This document shows, piece after piece, positions 1 through 8,137 of a DNA stretch of 45,564 bases. The stretch lies in assembly GCA_019750455.1 (NCBI GenBank), contig JAIEOM010000120.1, positions 1-45,564 of the forward strand, given 5' to 3'. The number at the start of each line of letters is the position of its first letter. The stretch's first letter is position 1. The notes below the pieces were generated by a model. That model worked only from the letters and a program-made list of their open reading frames with translations, searched no databases and was not told the DNA's origin. The translations under genes and the position numbers were made by a program. The DNA comes from Sphingomonadales bacterium. Its GTDB lineage: Bacteria; Pseudomonadota; Alphaproteobacteria; Sphingomonadales; Sphingomonadaceae.

Positions 1-1310
1 AACAGCTCATCCTCCTCGCGGAAGATCTGGCCGTTGGCCTTGAAGATTTCGACCTTCTCGGTGAGCGTATCGGGCACCGGCATCGTGCGGACGTAGTTCC
101 AGAAGTCGGTGTCGGTCCGCTCGGTGGCGTTGTAATGGAGGATCAGGAAGTCGCGGATGCGCGCATATTCACGCCCCGTCAGGCGGTTGAAGGTATCCTC
201 CTGCACCTGCGTGATCCCGTCGAGCGACAGCAACGAGATCAGCTTGTCGATCCCGGTGTTGATGAGGTGGATCGAGGTGGATTCCAGCGGCTCCATGAAG
301 CCTGCCGCCAGCCCCAGCGCGACGACGTTCTTGTTCCAGAACTTCTTGCGGCGCCCGGTGGTGAAGCGCAGCCAGTTGGGCTCCGCCTGCGGCTTGCCCG
401 CAATATTGCCAAGCAAAATGTCGAGCGCCTGTTGGTCCTCCATGTAGGCCGAGCAATAGACGTGCCCGTTGCCGTTCCTGTGCTGGAGCGGCACCTGCCA
501 TTGCCAGCCGGCGGCGTGGGCGGTGGCGCGGGTGAAGGGTGGGGGCGGGCTGCCGTCCTCGCGCTGGCAGGGCAGGGCGACCGCGCGATTGCAGGGGAGG
601 TAATTGCTCCAGTCATCATAACCGGTCTGCAAGGCCTGCTCGATCAGCAGGCCGCGGAAGCCCGAGCAGTCGATGAACAGATCGCCGTCGAACTGGCGGC
701 CGTCATCAAGCGTGACGCCGGTGACAAAGCCGCTTTCCCCGTCAAGCTGCACATCGGCGACCTTGCCTTCCTGCCGCACCACACCGCGCATTTCGGCGAA
801 CTTGCGCAGGTAGGCGGCATAGCGCCCCGCATCGAGGTGATAGGCATAATTGACCGGCGGCAGATCATCGCGCGCATAATCTTCGGTCCGGGCGAACTTG
901 CCGAAGGCGGCGGCCATTGTTTCGAGGTTGAAGACCTGGATCGGACGCTTGTCGCCCGCTCCTTGCATGCGGTGCCACACGTGGTGGAAGCTGATCCCGC
1001 CCATCGTGTAGCCATAGGCGCCGAAGGGGTGGATGTAGCTGTCGCCGAGCCGGCCCCAGTTTTCGAACTGGATGCCCAGCTTGAAGGTGCCGCCAACCTC
1101 GGCAAGCATCTCGCGCTCGTCGATGCCGAGCAGCTGGTTGAAGCCGACGAAGGGAGGAATCGTTGCTTCGCCGACACCGACCGTGCCGATGCTTTCGGAT
1201 TCGATCAGGGTGATTTCCACAGGCCTGCCCTTGCGGATGCGCGACAGCGCAGCGGCTGCCATCCATCCGGCCGTGCCGCCACCAACGATGATAATGCGTT
1301 CAATTGCCAC
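1..1310 (-). CDS. Flavin-dependent tryptophan halogenase family protein (3' end beyond window)
   Basis: Reads from a GTG at 1310 with a GAGG ribosome site just upstream, and stays open to the left edge (436 codons visible; the family is usually about 500-540 aa, so the C-terminus is missing). Visible motifs are an N-terminal FAD-binding GGGTAGW (residues 10-16), the GEATIPP box (near 48), a lysine in TFKLGIQF (K77) matching the PrnA catalytic lysine, a GWQWQVP version of the WxWxIP box that blocks monooxygenation, and EPLES (E343/S344) matching the PrnA catalytic glutamate. The family chlorinates or brominates indolic or other aromatic substrates using FADH2 from a separate reductase; the substrate here is unknown. 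It diverges from a TonB-dependent receptor gene across a LacI-type operator, a linkage also known in other Sphingomonadales and Caulobacterales. All key residues are present, so an active enzyme is likely. Confidence 0.93.
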   Translation of the reverse strand, partial: MAIERIIIVGGGTAGWMAAAALSRIRKGRPVEITLIESESIGTVGVGEATIPPFVGFNQLLGIDEREMLAEVGGTFKLGIQFENWGRLGDSYIHPFGAYGYTMGGISFHHVWHRMQGAGDKRPIQVFNLETMAAAFGKFARTEDYARDDLPPVNYAYHLDAGRYAAYLRKFAEMRGVVRQEGKVADVQLDGESGFVTGVTLDDGRQFDGDLFIDCSGFRGLLIEQALQTGYDDWSNYLPCNRAVALPCQREDGSPPPPFTRATAHAAGWQWQVPLQHRNGNGHVYCSAYMEDQQALDILLGNIAGKPQAEPNWLRFTTGRRKKFWNKNVVALGLAAGFMEPLESTSIHLINTGIDKLISLLSLDGITQVQEDTFNRLTGREYARIRDFLILHYNATERTDTDFWNYVRTMPVPDTLTEKVEIFKANGQIFREEDEL

Positions 1311-1411
1311 GTTTACCTCGATCCCTGCCGGGCCTCTGCGGGCCGTTTGCGGGCGGGATATGCCGCGCCGCGAAGTGTTGCCAGAATGCAATATGAACCG
1401 CAGATTACAAG

Positions 1412-1431
1412 TCTTGAGAACGCTCTCAAGA
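1412..1431. promoter_or_regulatory. LacI-type operator in the halogenase/TBDR divergent promoter
   Basis: A 20-bp near-perfect palindrome, TCTTGAGAACGCTCTCAAGA, with one mismatched base pair and the central CG typical of LacI-family operators. Its core (1414-1429) matches 14 of 16 bases of a second site before the GH3 gene at 8088. It lies between the divergent halogenase (start 1310) and TonB receptor (start 1506) and overlaps a possible -35 box. The likely ligand is the LacI protein encoded at 5802, which is inferred. Confidence 0.8.
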
Positions 1432-1442
1432 TCGGTTACTAA
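1414..1442 (+). promoter_or_regulatory. Candidate promoter of the TBDR-GH16-lacI-MFS operon
   Basis: TTGAGA (1414-1419, 5 of 6 bases of the sigma70 -35 consensus) is followed after 17 bp by TACTAA (1437-1442, a weak -10). The -35 box lies inside the LacI-type operator, which would give repression by occlusion. The spacing is good but the -10 is poor, so this is tentative. Confidence 0.4.
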
Positions 1443-1505
1443 GTGTCCGCAGCCCGCAGCGTCAGGCACGAAACTGGCGCGCGGCATGGGGAGAGACGAA
1501 AGATC

Positions 1506-4500
1506 ATGAAAACCGTAAAGCTGGCGCCGCGTCGGCGTATGTTCGCTCTTGGTACCGCCTCCGCGCTGGCCATTGCCGCTGCCAGCCCCGCGCTGGCGCA
1601 GGATGCAGCGGAGCCCGCAGCCGACGAAGTCGCCGCCGAGCCTGAAGACGTCATCGTCGTCACCGGCTTCCGCGCCTCGCTGCAATCCGCGCAGAACCTC
1701 AAGCGCGATGCCGACACTTTCGTCGATGTGATCACTGCCGAAGATATCGGCGCGCTGCCCGACCGTTCGGTCGCCGAAGCGCTTCAGCGCGTGCCCGGCG
1801 TGAACATCGGCCGCTTCGAGAAGCCTTCGGACCCCGACCGTTTCTCGGTCGAAGGGACGGGCGTGATCATCCGCGGCCTCAACTTCGTGCGTTCCGAACT
1901 CAATGGCCGCGACATTTTCTCGGCCAATGGTGGGACCGTTCTCAACTTCAACGAAGTCTCGCCCGAACTGCTTGGCCGGGTCGAGGTGTTCAAGAACCTC
2001 ACCGCCGACATGGTCGAAGGCGGGATCGCCGGTACGGTCAACCTCGTGACCCGCAAGCCGCTTGACCGGCGCGGGACCCATATTGCCGGCACGATCGAAA
2101 CCAATGTCGGCGATCTGGCGGAAGAATGGTCGCCCGGCTTCTCCGTGCTTGGCTCGACCACCTTCGAGAACGGCGCGGGCACGCTGGGCTTCCAGCTCGG
2201 CTATGCGCGTTCGGAGCTGATCAGCCGCACCGATGCCTCGCAGGTGGCTGACCCCTGCTATCGTCCGTCGACGCTGAACGGGGCGTGCTTCCGCGTGCGT
2301 CCGGTGGGCAGCGGCGGCTTCGGCAACACCACCAATTTCGGCCCCGACAACTTCCCGCCGGCCGGCGCGGTTGTCGTCCCCAAGGGCGCGGGAGTGCGCT
2401 CCACCGATCTCGAGCGTGACCGCGAGGCGATTTCGGCGGTCGTCCAGTACGAAAGCCCGCTGCGCGACGTGCTCGTCACCTTCGAGTGGCTGCGTGCCGA
2501 CACGACCTTCTTCACCAAGGAAAACGCCGCGATCGCGCTCGTCAATGATGACGCGCTGTTCCCGGTTCCGGCTGCTGGCAGCACCTGGGAGTTCGACAGC
2601 AACGGCATCTTCCAGCGCGGCGTGCTGAGCCAGCGCATCGGCGATGCCTATGCCAACCCCTTCGGTCGCGGCGGTATCCCGCTCGAACTGCTCCGCTTCG
2701 AGCGCGAGACCCGTTCCTCGACCGAGGATTTCTCCTTCGACATCGACTGGTCGATCAATGATCGCCTGCGCGTCAACTTCGAAGCGCAGCACATCGCCTC
2801 GAGCCAGGACCAGGATTCGATCATCGGCACGATGTCGACCTGGGCGAACATCGATCTCGATCTGCGCGGCAAGGTGCCGCAGGTGCAGTTCCTCGCGCCT
2901 CCAGGGGCGCCGGCGGATTACTTCACCTCGGGCCGCAACACTTATTACTGGTTCCTGCTCGACAGCATCGCGCGCAACGAAGGCGATCTCGACACGCTGC
3001 GGGCCGATCTCGAATATGACATCTCGGAAGATGGCTTCTTCAAGCAGGTGAAGTTCGGTGCCCGCTGGTCTGAGCGCGGACAAACCACGCGTGACACCAA
3101 CTTCAGCACCTGGGGTAACCTGTCGGCACCCTGGGCGGGCCGTGCGGGCTGCGCGCCGTGGAACGCCGGACCGGGCTGTGCGGCAACGGGCGGCTTCCAG
3201 CCGGGCCGCTTCTTCACCGGCCTGCCGGGTCAGGAATTTGCCATCGCGGGCGGTGCCTTCGTCGATGATTTCCCGGCCTTCGCCAACCTGCGCGCGCCTT
3301 TCGACAACAACTTCCAGCGCGGCAATGCACCTGCACCGCTGCCGGGCGGAGCGCATTTCTTCGGGGCGGACAGCTTCCTCAAGGAATACCTCTCGGGTGC
3401 CTCGGCCGATCAGGCGCGCCAGATCAACACCTTCTCGCAGACCCCGAACCCGTTCTTCGGCGTTAACAACCGCAGCTTCACCAACGCGCTGACCGGCGAG
3501 ACCGTGCGTTGCGATCCGTTCTGCGAGAACGAGATCAACGATGTCTCGGAAACCACCAAGGCGGCCTATGCGCGCGTCGATTACGGCACGGATTTCAACA
3601 ATGGCTGGAAGCTGCGCGGCAACTTCGGCCTGCGTTACATCGAAACCGAGGTGGTGGCGGCCGGCCTGATCGGCTTCCCCAACCCGTTCTTTTTCGACAA
3701 CGTGCAATCGGGCGGCAACGGCAACGGGGTGGCCGAGCTTTCGGAAGTGACCGCTGCCTGCGGCCGCGCCCAGCAGCTGCCGGCGGACCAGCGTCCTGCG
3801 TTCTGTAGCCTGTCTTCGGGTCGTCTGGCGCAGTTTGCCGCGGCGCATACCGGGGAAATCGTGCTCGATGACCGCGCGGTGACCTTCGACAACTGGCTGC
3901 CGAGCTTCAACGCGCTGCTCGACACCGGCGATGGCCTGCTGTTCCGCGCTGCCGTGTCCAAGAGCATTTCGCGCCCGGACCTCGCAGCGTTCCGTTCGGG
4001 CGGCGGGATCGGCGACAACACCGGCGATCTGCGTTCCGAAGGCACGCTGGAAACCGGCCCGCTGTTCCAGATCTTTACCGGCAACCGCAACCTGCGCCCG
4101 ATCGAAAGCTGGAACTACGATCTGTCGGTCGAATGGTATTTCGACCGCGTCGGCTCGCTGACGGTCTCGGCCTTTGCCAAGGACATCAGCGGCATCGTCA
4201 ACAACGGCGTCGATCTGGTCAACTTCGTCTCGCCCGGCGGGCTCGATCTTGAGGTCGAGGTCAACGGCCCCGACAACCGTCAGGACGGCACGATGAAGGG
4301 CGTGGAAGTCGCCTATCAGCAAACCTACGACTTCCTGCCGGGCGTGCTCAGCGGCCTGGGTTCGCAGCTGACCTACACCTATGTCGACGGCAGCGATTTC
4401 GCGAACACCAACCTTGCGGGCAACCAGGGCGATTTCTCGGCCTTCCAGCCGCTGGCAGGTATCTCCAAGCACACCGTCAACGCGGTGCTGTTCTACGAGA

Positions 4501-4790
4501 AGGACTGGCTGTCGGCCCGCGCCGCCTACAACTGGCGTTCGGCCTTCGTGATCACCCCGCGTGACGACATCTTCCCGTTCTCGCCTATCTGGGGCGAGGA
4601 GACCGGGCAGCTTGACGCATCGGTGTTCGTCACGGTGATGCCGGGTGTGAAGCTGGGCGTGCAGGGTGTGAACCTGCTCGACGAGGTGTTCCGCACCTCG
4701 CAGGTGATCGACTTCGATGGCACCCGGGTCCAGCGTTCGGCGTTCCGCAACGACCGCCGCTTCACCTTCCTGGCCCGCTTCGACTTCTAA
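1506..4790 (+). CDS. TonB-dependent receptor, probable beta-glucan oligosaccharide uptake
   Basis: A 1094-residue outer-membrane receptor. I place the start at ATG 1506 because it begins a clean signal peptide (MKTVKLAPRRR, a hydrophobic Ala-rich core, cleavage after ALA before QDA) and has GGGGAG upstream; the frame also runs further upstream without signal character. The mature N-terminus has a TonB-box-like EDVIVVTGF followed by a plug domain (ITAEDIGALPDRSVAEALQRVPGV and a VIIRGLN motif), then a long beta-barrel ending in a terminal phenylalanine (LARFDF). The length and plug fit the large receptors that import oligosaccharides in Sphingomonadales, Caulobacter and Xanthomonas. It is the first gene of a run with GH16 (12-bp gap), LacI regulator and MFS transporter, which points to a glucan fragment as ligand. 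Ligand specificity is inferred from context only. Confidence 0.95.
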   Translation: MKTVKLAPRRRMFALGTASALAIAAASPALAQDAAEPAADEVAAEPEDVIVVTGFRASLQSAQNLKRDADTFVDVITAEDIGALPDRSVAEALQRVPGVNIGRFEKPSDPDRFSVEGTGVIIRGLNFVRSELNGRDIFSANGGTVLNFNEVSPELLGRVEVFKNLTADMVEGGIAGTVNLVTRKPLDRRGTHIAGTIETNVGDLAEEWSPGFSVLGSTTFENGAGTLGFQLGYARSELISRTDASQVADPCYRPSTLNGACFRVRPVGSGGFGNTTNFGPDNFPPAGAVVVPKGAGVRSTDLERDREAISAVVQYESPLRDVLVTFEWLRADTTFFTKENAAIALVNDDALFPVPAAGSTWEFDSNGIFQRGVLSQRIGDAYANPFGRGGIPLELLRFERETRSSTEDFSFDIDWSINDRLRVNFEAQHIASSQDQDSIIGTMSTWANIDLDLRGKVPQVQFLAPPGAPADYFTSGRNTYYWFLLDSIARNEGDLDTLRADLEYDISEDGFFKQVKFGARWSERGQTTRDTNFSTWGNLSAPWAGRAGCAPWNAGPGCAATGGFQPGRFFTGLPGQEFAIAGGAFVDDFPAFANLRAPFDNNFQRGNAPAPLPGGAHFFGADSFLKEYLSGASADQARQINTFSQTPNPFFGVNNRSFTNALTGETVRCDPFCENEINDVSETTKAAYARVDYGTDFNNGWKLRGNFGLRYIETEVVAAGLIGFPNPFFFDNVQSGGNGNGVAELSEVTAACGRAQQLPADQRPAFCSLSSGRLAQFAAAHTGEIVLDDRAVTFDNWLPSFNALLDTGDGLLFRAAVSKSISRPDLAAFRSGGGIGDNTGDLRSEGTLETGPLFQIFTGNRNLRPIESWNYDLSVEWYFDRVGSLTVSAFAKDISGIVNNGVDLVNFVSPGGLDLEVEVNGPDNRQDGTMKGVEVAYQQTYDFLPGVLSGLGSQLTYTYVDGSDFANTNLAGNQGDFSAFQPLAGISKHTVNAVLFYEKDWLSARAAYNWRSAFVITPRDDIFPFSPIWGEETGQLDASVFVTVMPGVKLGVQGVNLLDEVFRTSQVIDFDGTRVQRSAFRNDRRFTFLARFDF

Positions 4791-4802
4791 GAGGGTAACG
4801 CC

Positions 4803-5780
4803 ATGACAATCGCAGGGCTGCTGAAGGCGGGGACGCTGACAGCGGCCCTGCTGCTTTCCGGGGCAACAAAACCAGCGGCCGAACAGCCGCTCTCGCCTCT
4901 CGAAGGAGCGGGGTGGGAGCTGGTTTGGGCCGACGAATTCGAGGGCACCACGCTCGACCGGGCCAAGTGGACGCCCGAGCAATCGTGCTGGGGCGGCGGC
5001 AATTCCGAACGCCAGTGCTACACCGACCGGCCCGAGAACATCGCGGTCGAAGGCGGCATGCTGCTGCTGAAGGCACGGAAGGAACGCTTTGCCGGGCCAG
5101 CCCGCCCGCCGGAAATCGCCGAACGCGACAATCCCACGCTCGTCCAGTCGCACACCTCCGGCAAGGTGCGCACCATCGGGCTGCACGCATGGCGCTATGG
5201 CCGGATCGAGGCGCGCGCCAAGGTTCCCGCGGGGCAGGGCACGTGGCCCGCGATCTGGATGATGCCCGACGATCCCGCTTACGGCCCCTGGCCGCGCTCG
5301 GGCGAGATCGACATTCTCGAAGCGGTCAATATCGGGGCCAAGTGCACGGTGTGCGAAGGCGGGAAGGGTGAGAACCGCACCATCAGCGCCCTCCATTTCG
5401 GCGATTTCGCGCCGAACAACCGCTTCGTCGACAGCCGCACCGCGCTTCCCACCGGGGAGCTGCCCTCCGACGATTTCCACGTCTATGCGGTGGAGTGGGG
5501 CGAGGGGCTGATCCGCTTCCTTGTCGATGACCGCGTGCACCTCACCGTCACCGCCGACCAGTGGAGCACGGCAGCGCGCAATGCCAAGGGCAACCCGGCC
5601 GCGCCGTTTGACCAGCCGTTCTACATCATGGCCAATCTCGCGGTGGGCGGGCGGTTGTCGGAAGAAAACAACGCTAAAGGGGTTGCAGCCGGCAGCTTTC
5701 CCGCGCAATTCGCAGTGGATTGGATCAGGGTCTACCGCTGCGCCAGCGACCCCGCGACGGGGCGGGCCTGCATCAGGTAG
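4803..5780 (+). CDS. GH16 family endo-beta-1,3-glucanase (laminarinase-like)
   Basis: A 325-aa secreted glycoside hydrolase. An N-terminal hydrophobic signal segment (residues 1-22) is followed by the GH16 fold starting near WELVWADEF. The active-site signature GEIDILE places the nucleophile at E168, the assisting aspartate at D170 and the acid/base at E173. The ExDxxE form without an extra residue is the bacterial lichenase type of GH16, and WPAIWMMP upstream is also typical of family laminarinases. It would cut beta-1,3 or mixed-linked beta-glucan to oligosaccharides outside the cell or in the periplasm. AGAGGG precedes ATG 4803 at good spacing. It sits 12 bp after the TonB receptor and 21 bp before the LacI regulator, so is probably co-transcribed and co-repressed. 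Exact linkage preference cannot be told from sequence. Confidence 0.93.
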   Translation: MTIAGLLKAGTLTAALLLSGATKPAAEQPLSPLEGAGWELVWADEFEGTTLDRAKWTPEQSCWGGGNSERQCYTDRPENIAVEGGMLLLKARKERFAGPARPPEIAERDNPTLVQSHTSGKVRTIGLHAWRYGRIEARAKVPAGQGTWPAIWMMPDDPAYGPWPRSGEIDILEAVNIGAKCTVCEGGKGENRTISALHFGDFAPNNRFVDSRTALPTGELPSDDFHVYAVEWGEGLIRFLVDDRVHLTVTADQWSTAARNAKGNPAAPFDQPFYIMANLAVGGRLSEENNAKGVAAGSFPAQFAVDWIRVYRCASDPATGRACIR

Positions 5781-5801
5781 ATCGGCAGGGGCGCGAGCAG
5801 C

Positions 5802-6857
5802 ATGGCGCGGGTGCGCAAGACAGTCACGATCAGGGACGTCGCGGAAGAAGCGGGCGTCTCGCTCCAGACCGTGAGCCGCGTGGTCAACGGCGGCCCCAAC
5901 GTGCGCCCGCAGCTGCGCGACAAGGTGCAGGCGGCGATCGACCGGCTGGGCTATGTCCCCAGCCTCGCCGCCCAGCGCATGAGCGGATCGCGCTCCTACA
6001 TCATCCTCGCCATCAACGACCGCGAACGCACGCTGGCCGACTGGCGCGAGCGGCGCGGCACGGACTGGGTGGACCAGATGCTGTTGGGCGGGATCCTCAC
6101 CTGCTCGAAGCACGGCTACCGGATGATGGTGGAACTGGTCGATACCCATTCCGACCATGTCGAGCGCGAGCTGGGCGCCGCGCTTTCGGCGCTTCAGCCC
6201 GACGGGGTGATCCTGACCCCGCCGCACTCTGAAAACCGGCTGATCACCGAGCTGCTGGCCGAGCGGCGCATTCCTTTCGCCCGGATCGGATCGGACGCGC
6301 CGGGGCCGGGTATCCCGCTGACGATGGGCGATGAAGGGGCGGCGCACCTTGCCACGACGCGGCTGGCCGAGCTCGGCCACCGCAACATCGCGATGATCGC
6401 CGGACCTTCGGCCTACAGCCTTTCGGGATGGCGTATCGAAGGCTGGCGGCGCGCGCTGGCGGAGCGGGGCCTCCCGCATGAAGGCCTGCTGGAAGTCGGC
6501 GATTTCGGCTATGAAAGCGGCACCCGCGCCGCCCGCGCGCTGCTTGACCGCAATCCCGATTGCACGGCGATCATCGCGTCGTCCGACCAGATGGCGCTGG
6601 CCGCGCTGGAAGTGGCGCGCGACAGGGGGCTTTCTGTGCCTCACGACCTTTCGCTGATCTCCTTCGACAACACGCCGATCGTGCGCTTCAGCCAGCCGCC
6701 GCTGACTGCGATCGATCAGCCGATTGCCGAAACGGTCAGCCGCGCGGTCGAACAGCTGATTGCGCGCACGCCGAGCGAAGGCGCGGCTGCGGTGATCGAG
6801 GTTGCCGCCACGCTGGTCGAACGCTCTTCCACCGCACCCGCGCCTGACCGCGCTTGA
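5802..6857 (+). CDS. LacI family transcriptional regulator of the glucan locus
   Basis: A 351-aa repressor with an N-terminal LacI helix-turn-helix (VTIRDVAEEAGVSLQTVSRV, about residues 7-26, then the hinge region with LGYVPSLAAQRMSG) and a periplasmic-binding-protein-like effector domain containing DGVILTPP, a G-D-E-GA segment, ELGHRNIAMIAG and SLISFDNTPIVRF. The gene lies inside the operon it probably controls: GH16 upstream (21 bp) and the MFS gene overlapping its stop codon. Two matching palindromes with a central CG, at 1412 and 8088, are the expected type of binding site. The effector is presumably glucose or a beta-glucan oligosaccharide, which is inferred. Confidence 0.95.
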   Translation: MARVRKTVTIRDVAEEAGVSLQTVSRVVNGGPNVRPQLRDKVQAAIDRLGYVPSLAAQRMSGSRSYIILAINDRERTLADWRERRGTDWVDQMLLGGILTCSKHGYRMMVELVDTHSDHVERELGAALSALQPDGVILTPPHSENRLITELLAERRIPFARIGSDAPGPGIPLTMGDEGAAHLATTRLAELGHRNIAMIAGPSAYSLSGWRIEGWRRALAERGLPHEGLLEVGDFGYESGTRAARALLDRNPDCTAIIASSDQMALAALEVARDRGLSVPHDLSLISFDNTPIVRFSQPPLTAIDQPIAETVSRAVEQLIARTPSEGAAAVIEVAATLVERSSTAPAPDRA

Positions 6858-8044
6858 CCCTTCCCGTGCCACAGCGCCAGCCGGGCTGGTTCCTCGCCTT
6901 GTTCGCGCTGGCAGCGGCAGGGGGTGCGGTGGCCTATGTCCCGCTGCTGACCGTGCTGCTGCCGCAACGCATTGCCGAACTTCAGGGGCACGAGGATGTC
7001 GCCGCGCTGGCGCAGGTGAGTTTCCTTGGCGCAGCAATGGCGAGCCTCGCCAATATCGGCGTCGGTATGCTGACCGACCGGGCACGGATGCGGCGGCCCT
7101 TTATCGTCACCGGTCTTGTCGCGTCCAATGTCCTGTTGCTGATGGTGGGGCGGGCAGAGAGCGTCACGCAGATCATCGCACTGGTTATGGTCTGGCAGGT
7201 TGCGCTGAACCTGATGCTGAGCCCGCTGATGGCCTGGGCGGGGGACTGTTTTCCCGACGAACAGAAGGGCCTGCTCGGGGGCGCGCTGGCGCTGTCGCCT
7301 GCGCTGGGCGCGCTGGCGGGGTCGCTGGTGACTTTTGCGGGGCTGGTCGAACCCGAAGCACGGCTGGCGTTGGTGGCGCTGCTGGTCAGCGCGCTGGTGC
7401 TGCCGGCGGTGCTGATGGGCAAGGCGCGAGCGCAGGCGGCGCTGGTGGCCCCCGTGGCCGCTCCGGGCGAGCCCCTGCCGCTGCGCCAACGGGTGGTGCT
7501 GCGGATGTGGGCGGCGCGGCTGCTGGTGCAGGTGGCCGAAGGGGGGATGTTCGCTTTCCTGCTCTATTGGCTGCGCAGCCTTTCACCGGGCTACCCCGAA
7601 AACGGCGCGGCGAATATCTTCAGCCTTGTGCTGGTCGGCGCAGTGCCGCTGTCGCTGCTGCTGGGGCGCTGGTCGGACCGCCACGGCAAGCCGCTTGTCC
7701 CGCTGGTGGCAGCCGCCTTGCTGTGCGCTTGCGGGATGCTGGTGATGGCGGCCGCGGCGAGCCTGCCTTACGCGATTGCCGGATATGTGCTGTTCGGGCT
7801 GGCAGCGGCGGTGTTCCTTGCGCTGCATTCCGGACAGATCCTGCGCGTCCTGCCCGCGCCGCAGCACCGCGGCCGCGATCTCGGGCTGTTCAACCTCACC
7901 AATACCGTGCCCGGCATGGTCATGCCCTGGCTGACTGTGCTGCTGGTGCCGCAATTCGGCTATGCCGCCCTGTTCGTGCTGTTCGCCGTGCTGGCGCTGG
8001 GAAGCGCCGGCCTCCTGGCAGGCTCGATCCGCCGCGGGGAATGA
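6854..8044 (+). CDS. MFS transporter, probable sugar/oligosaccharide importer
   Basis: A 396-aa integral membrane protein with about 12 hydrophobic segments in two halves; the loop GMLTDRARMRRPF after the second helix is the MFS motif A region, and GRWSDRHGKP repeats it in the second half. The first in-frame start is TTG 6854, which overlaps the LacI stop (TTGA), implying translational coupling; a GTG at 6866 is an alternative and neither has a strong ribosome site. Placed between the LacI regulator and the GH3 glucosidase, it probably imports the sugars released from beta-glucan across the inner membrane. Substrate is inferred from context. Confidence 0.9.
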   Translation: MTLPVPQRQPGWFLALFALAAAGGAVAYVPLLTVLLPQRIAELQGHEDVAALAQVSFLGAAMASLANIGVGMLTDRARMRRPFIVTGLVASNVLLLMVGRAESVTQIIALVMVWQVALNLMLSPLMAWAGDCFPDEQKGLLGGALALSPALGALAGSLVTFAGLVEPEARLALVALLVSALVLPAVLMGKARAQAALVAPVAAPGEPLPLRQRVVLRMWAARLLVQVAEGGMFAFLLYWLRSLSPGYPENGAANIFSLVLVGAVPLSLLLGRWSDRHGKPLVPLVAAALLCACGMLVMAAAASLPYAIAGYVLFGLAAAVFLALHSGQILRVLPAPQHRGRDLGLFNLTNTVPGMVMPWLTVLLVPQFGYAALFVLFAVLALGSAGLLAGSIRRGE

Positions 8045-8087
8045 CCCGCGCTTGAAGCTTGCCAAAGCGGGCGCCTGCGGGCATATC

Positions 8088-8103
8088 TTGATAACGTTCT
8101 CAA
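8088..8103. promoter_or_regulatory. LacI-type operator upstream of the GH3 gene
   Basis: TTGATAACGTTCTCAA is a dyad with a central CG, identical at 14 of 16 positions to the core operator at 1414-1429. It lies 35 bp before the GH3 start codon in the only sizeable gap of the locus, so GH3 probably has its own promoter under the same repressor. Confidence 0.78.
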
Positions 8104-8137
8104 AGAAAAACCAACGGATCTGGGAGGGTCTGGCGAG

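Noticed and set aside
1443..1505. Upstream extension of the first TonB receptor to 1443
   Set aside because: The extension would put 21 charged residues before a clear signal peptide, and ATG 1506 has an acceptable ribosome site.
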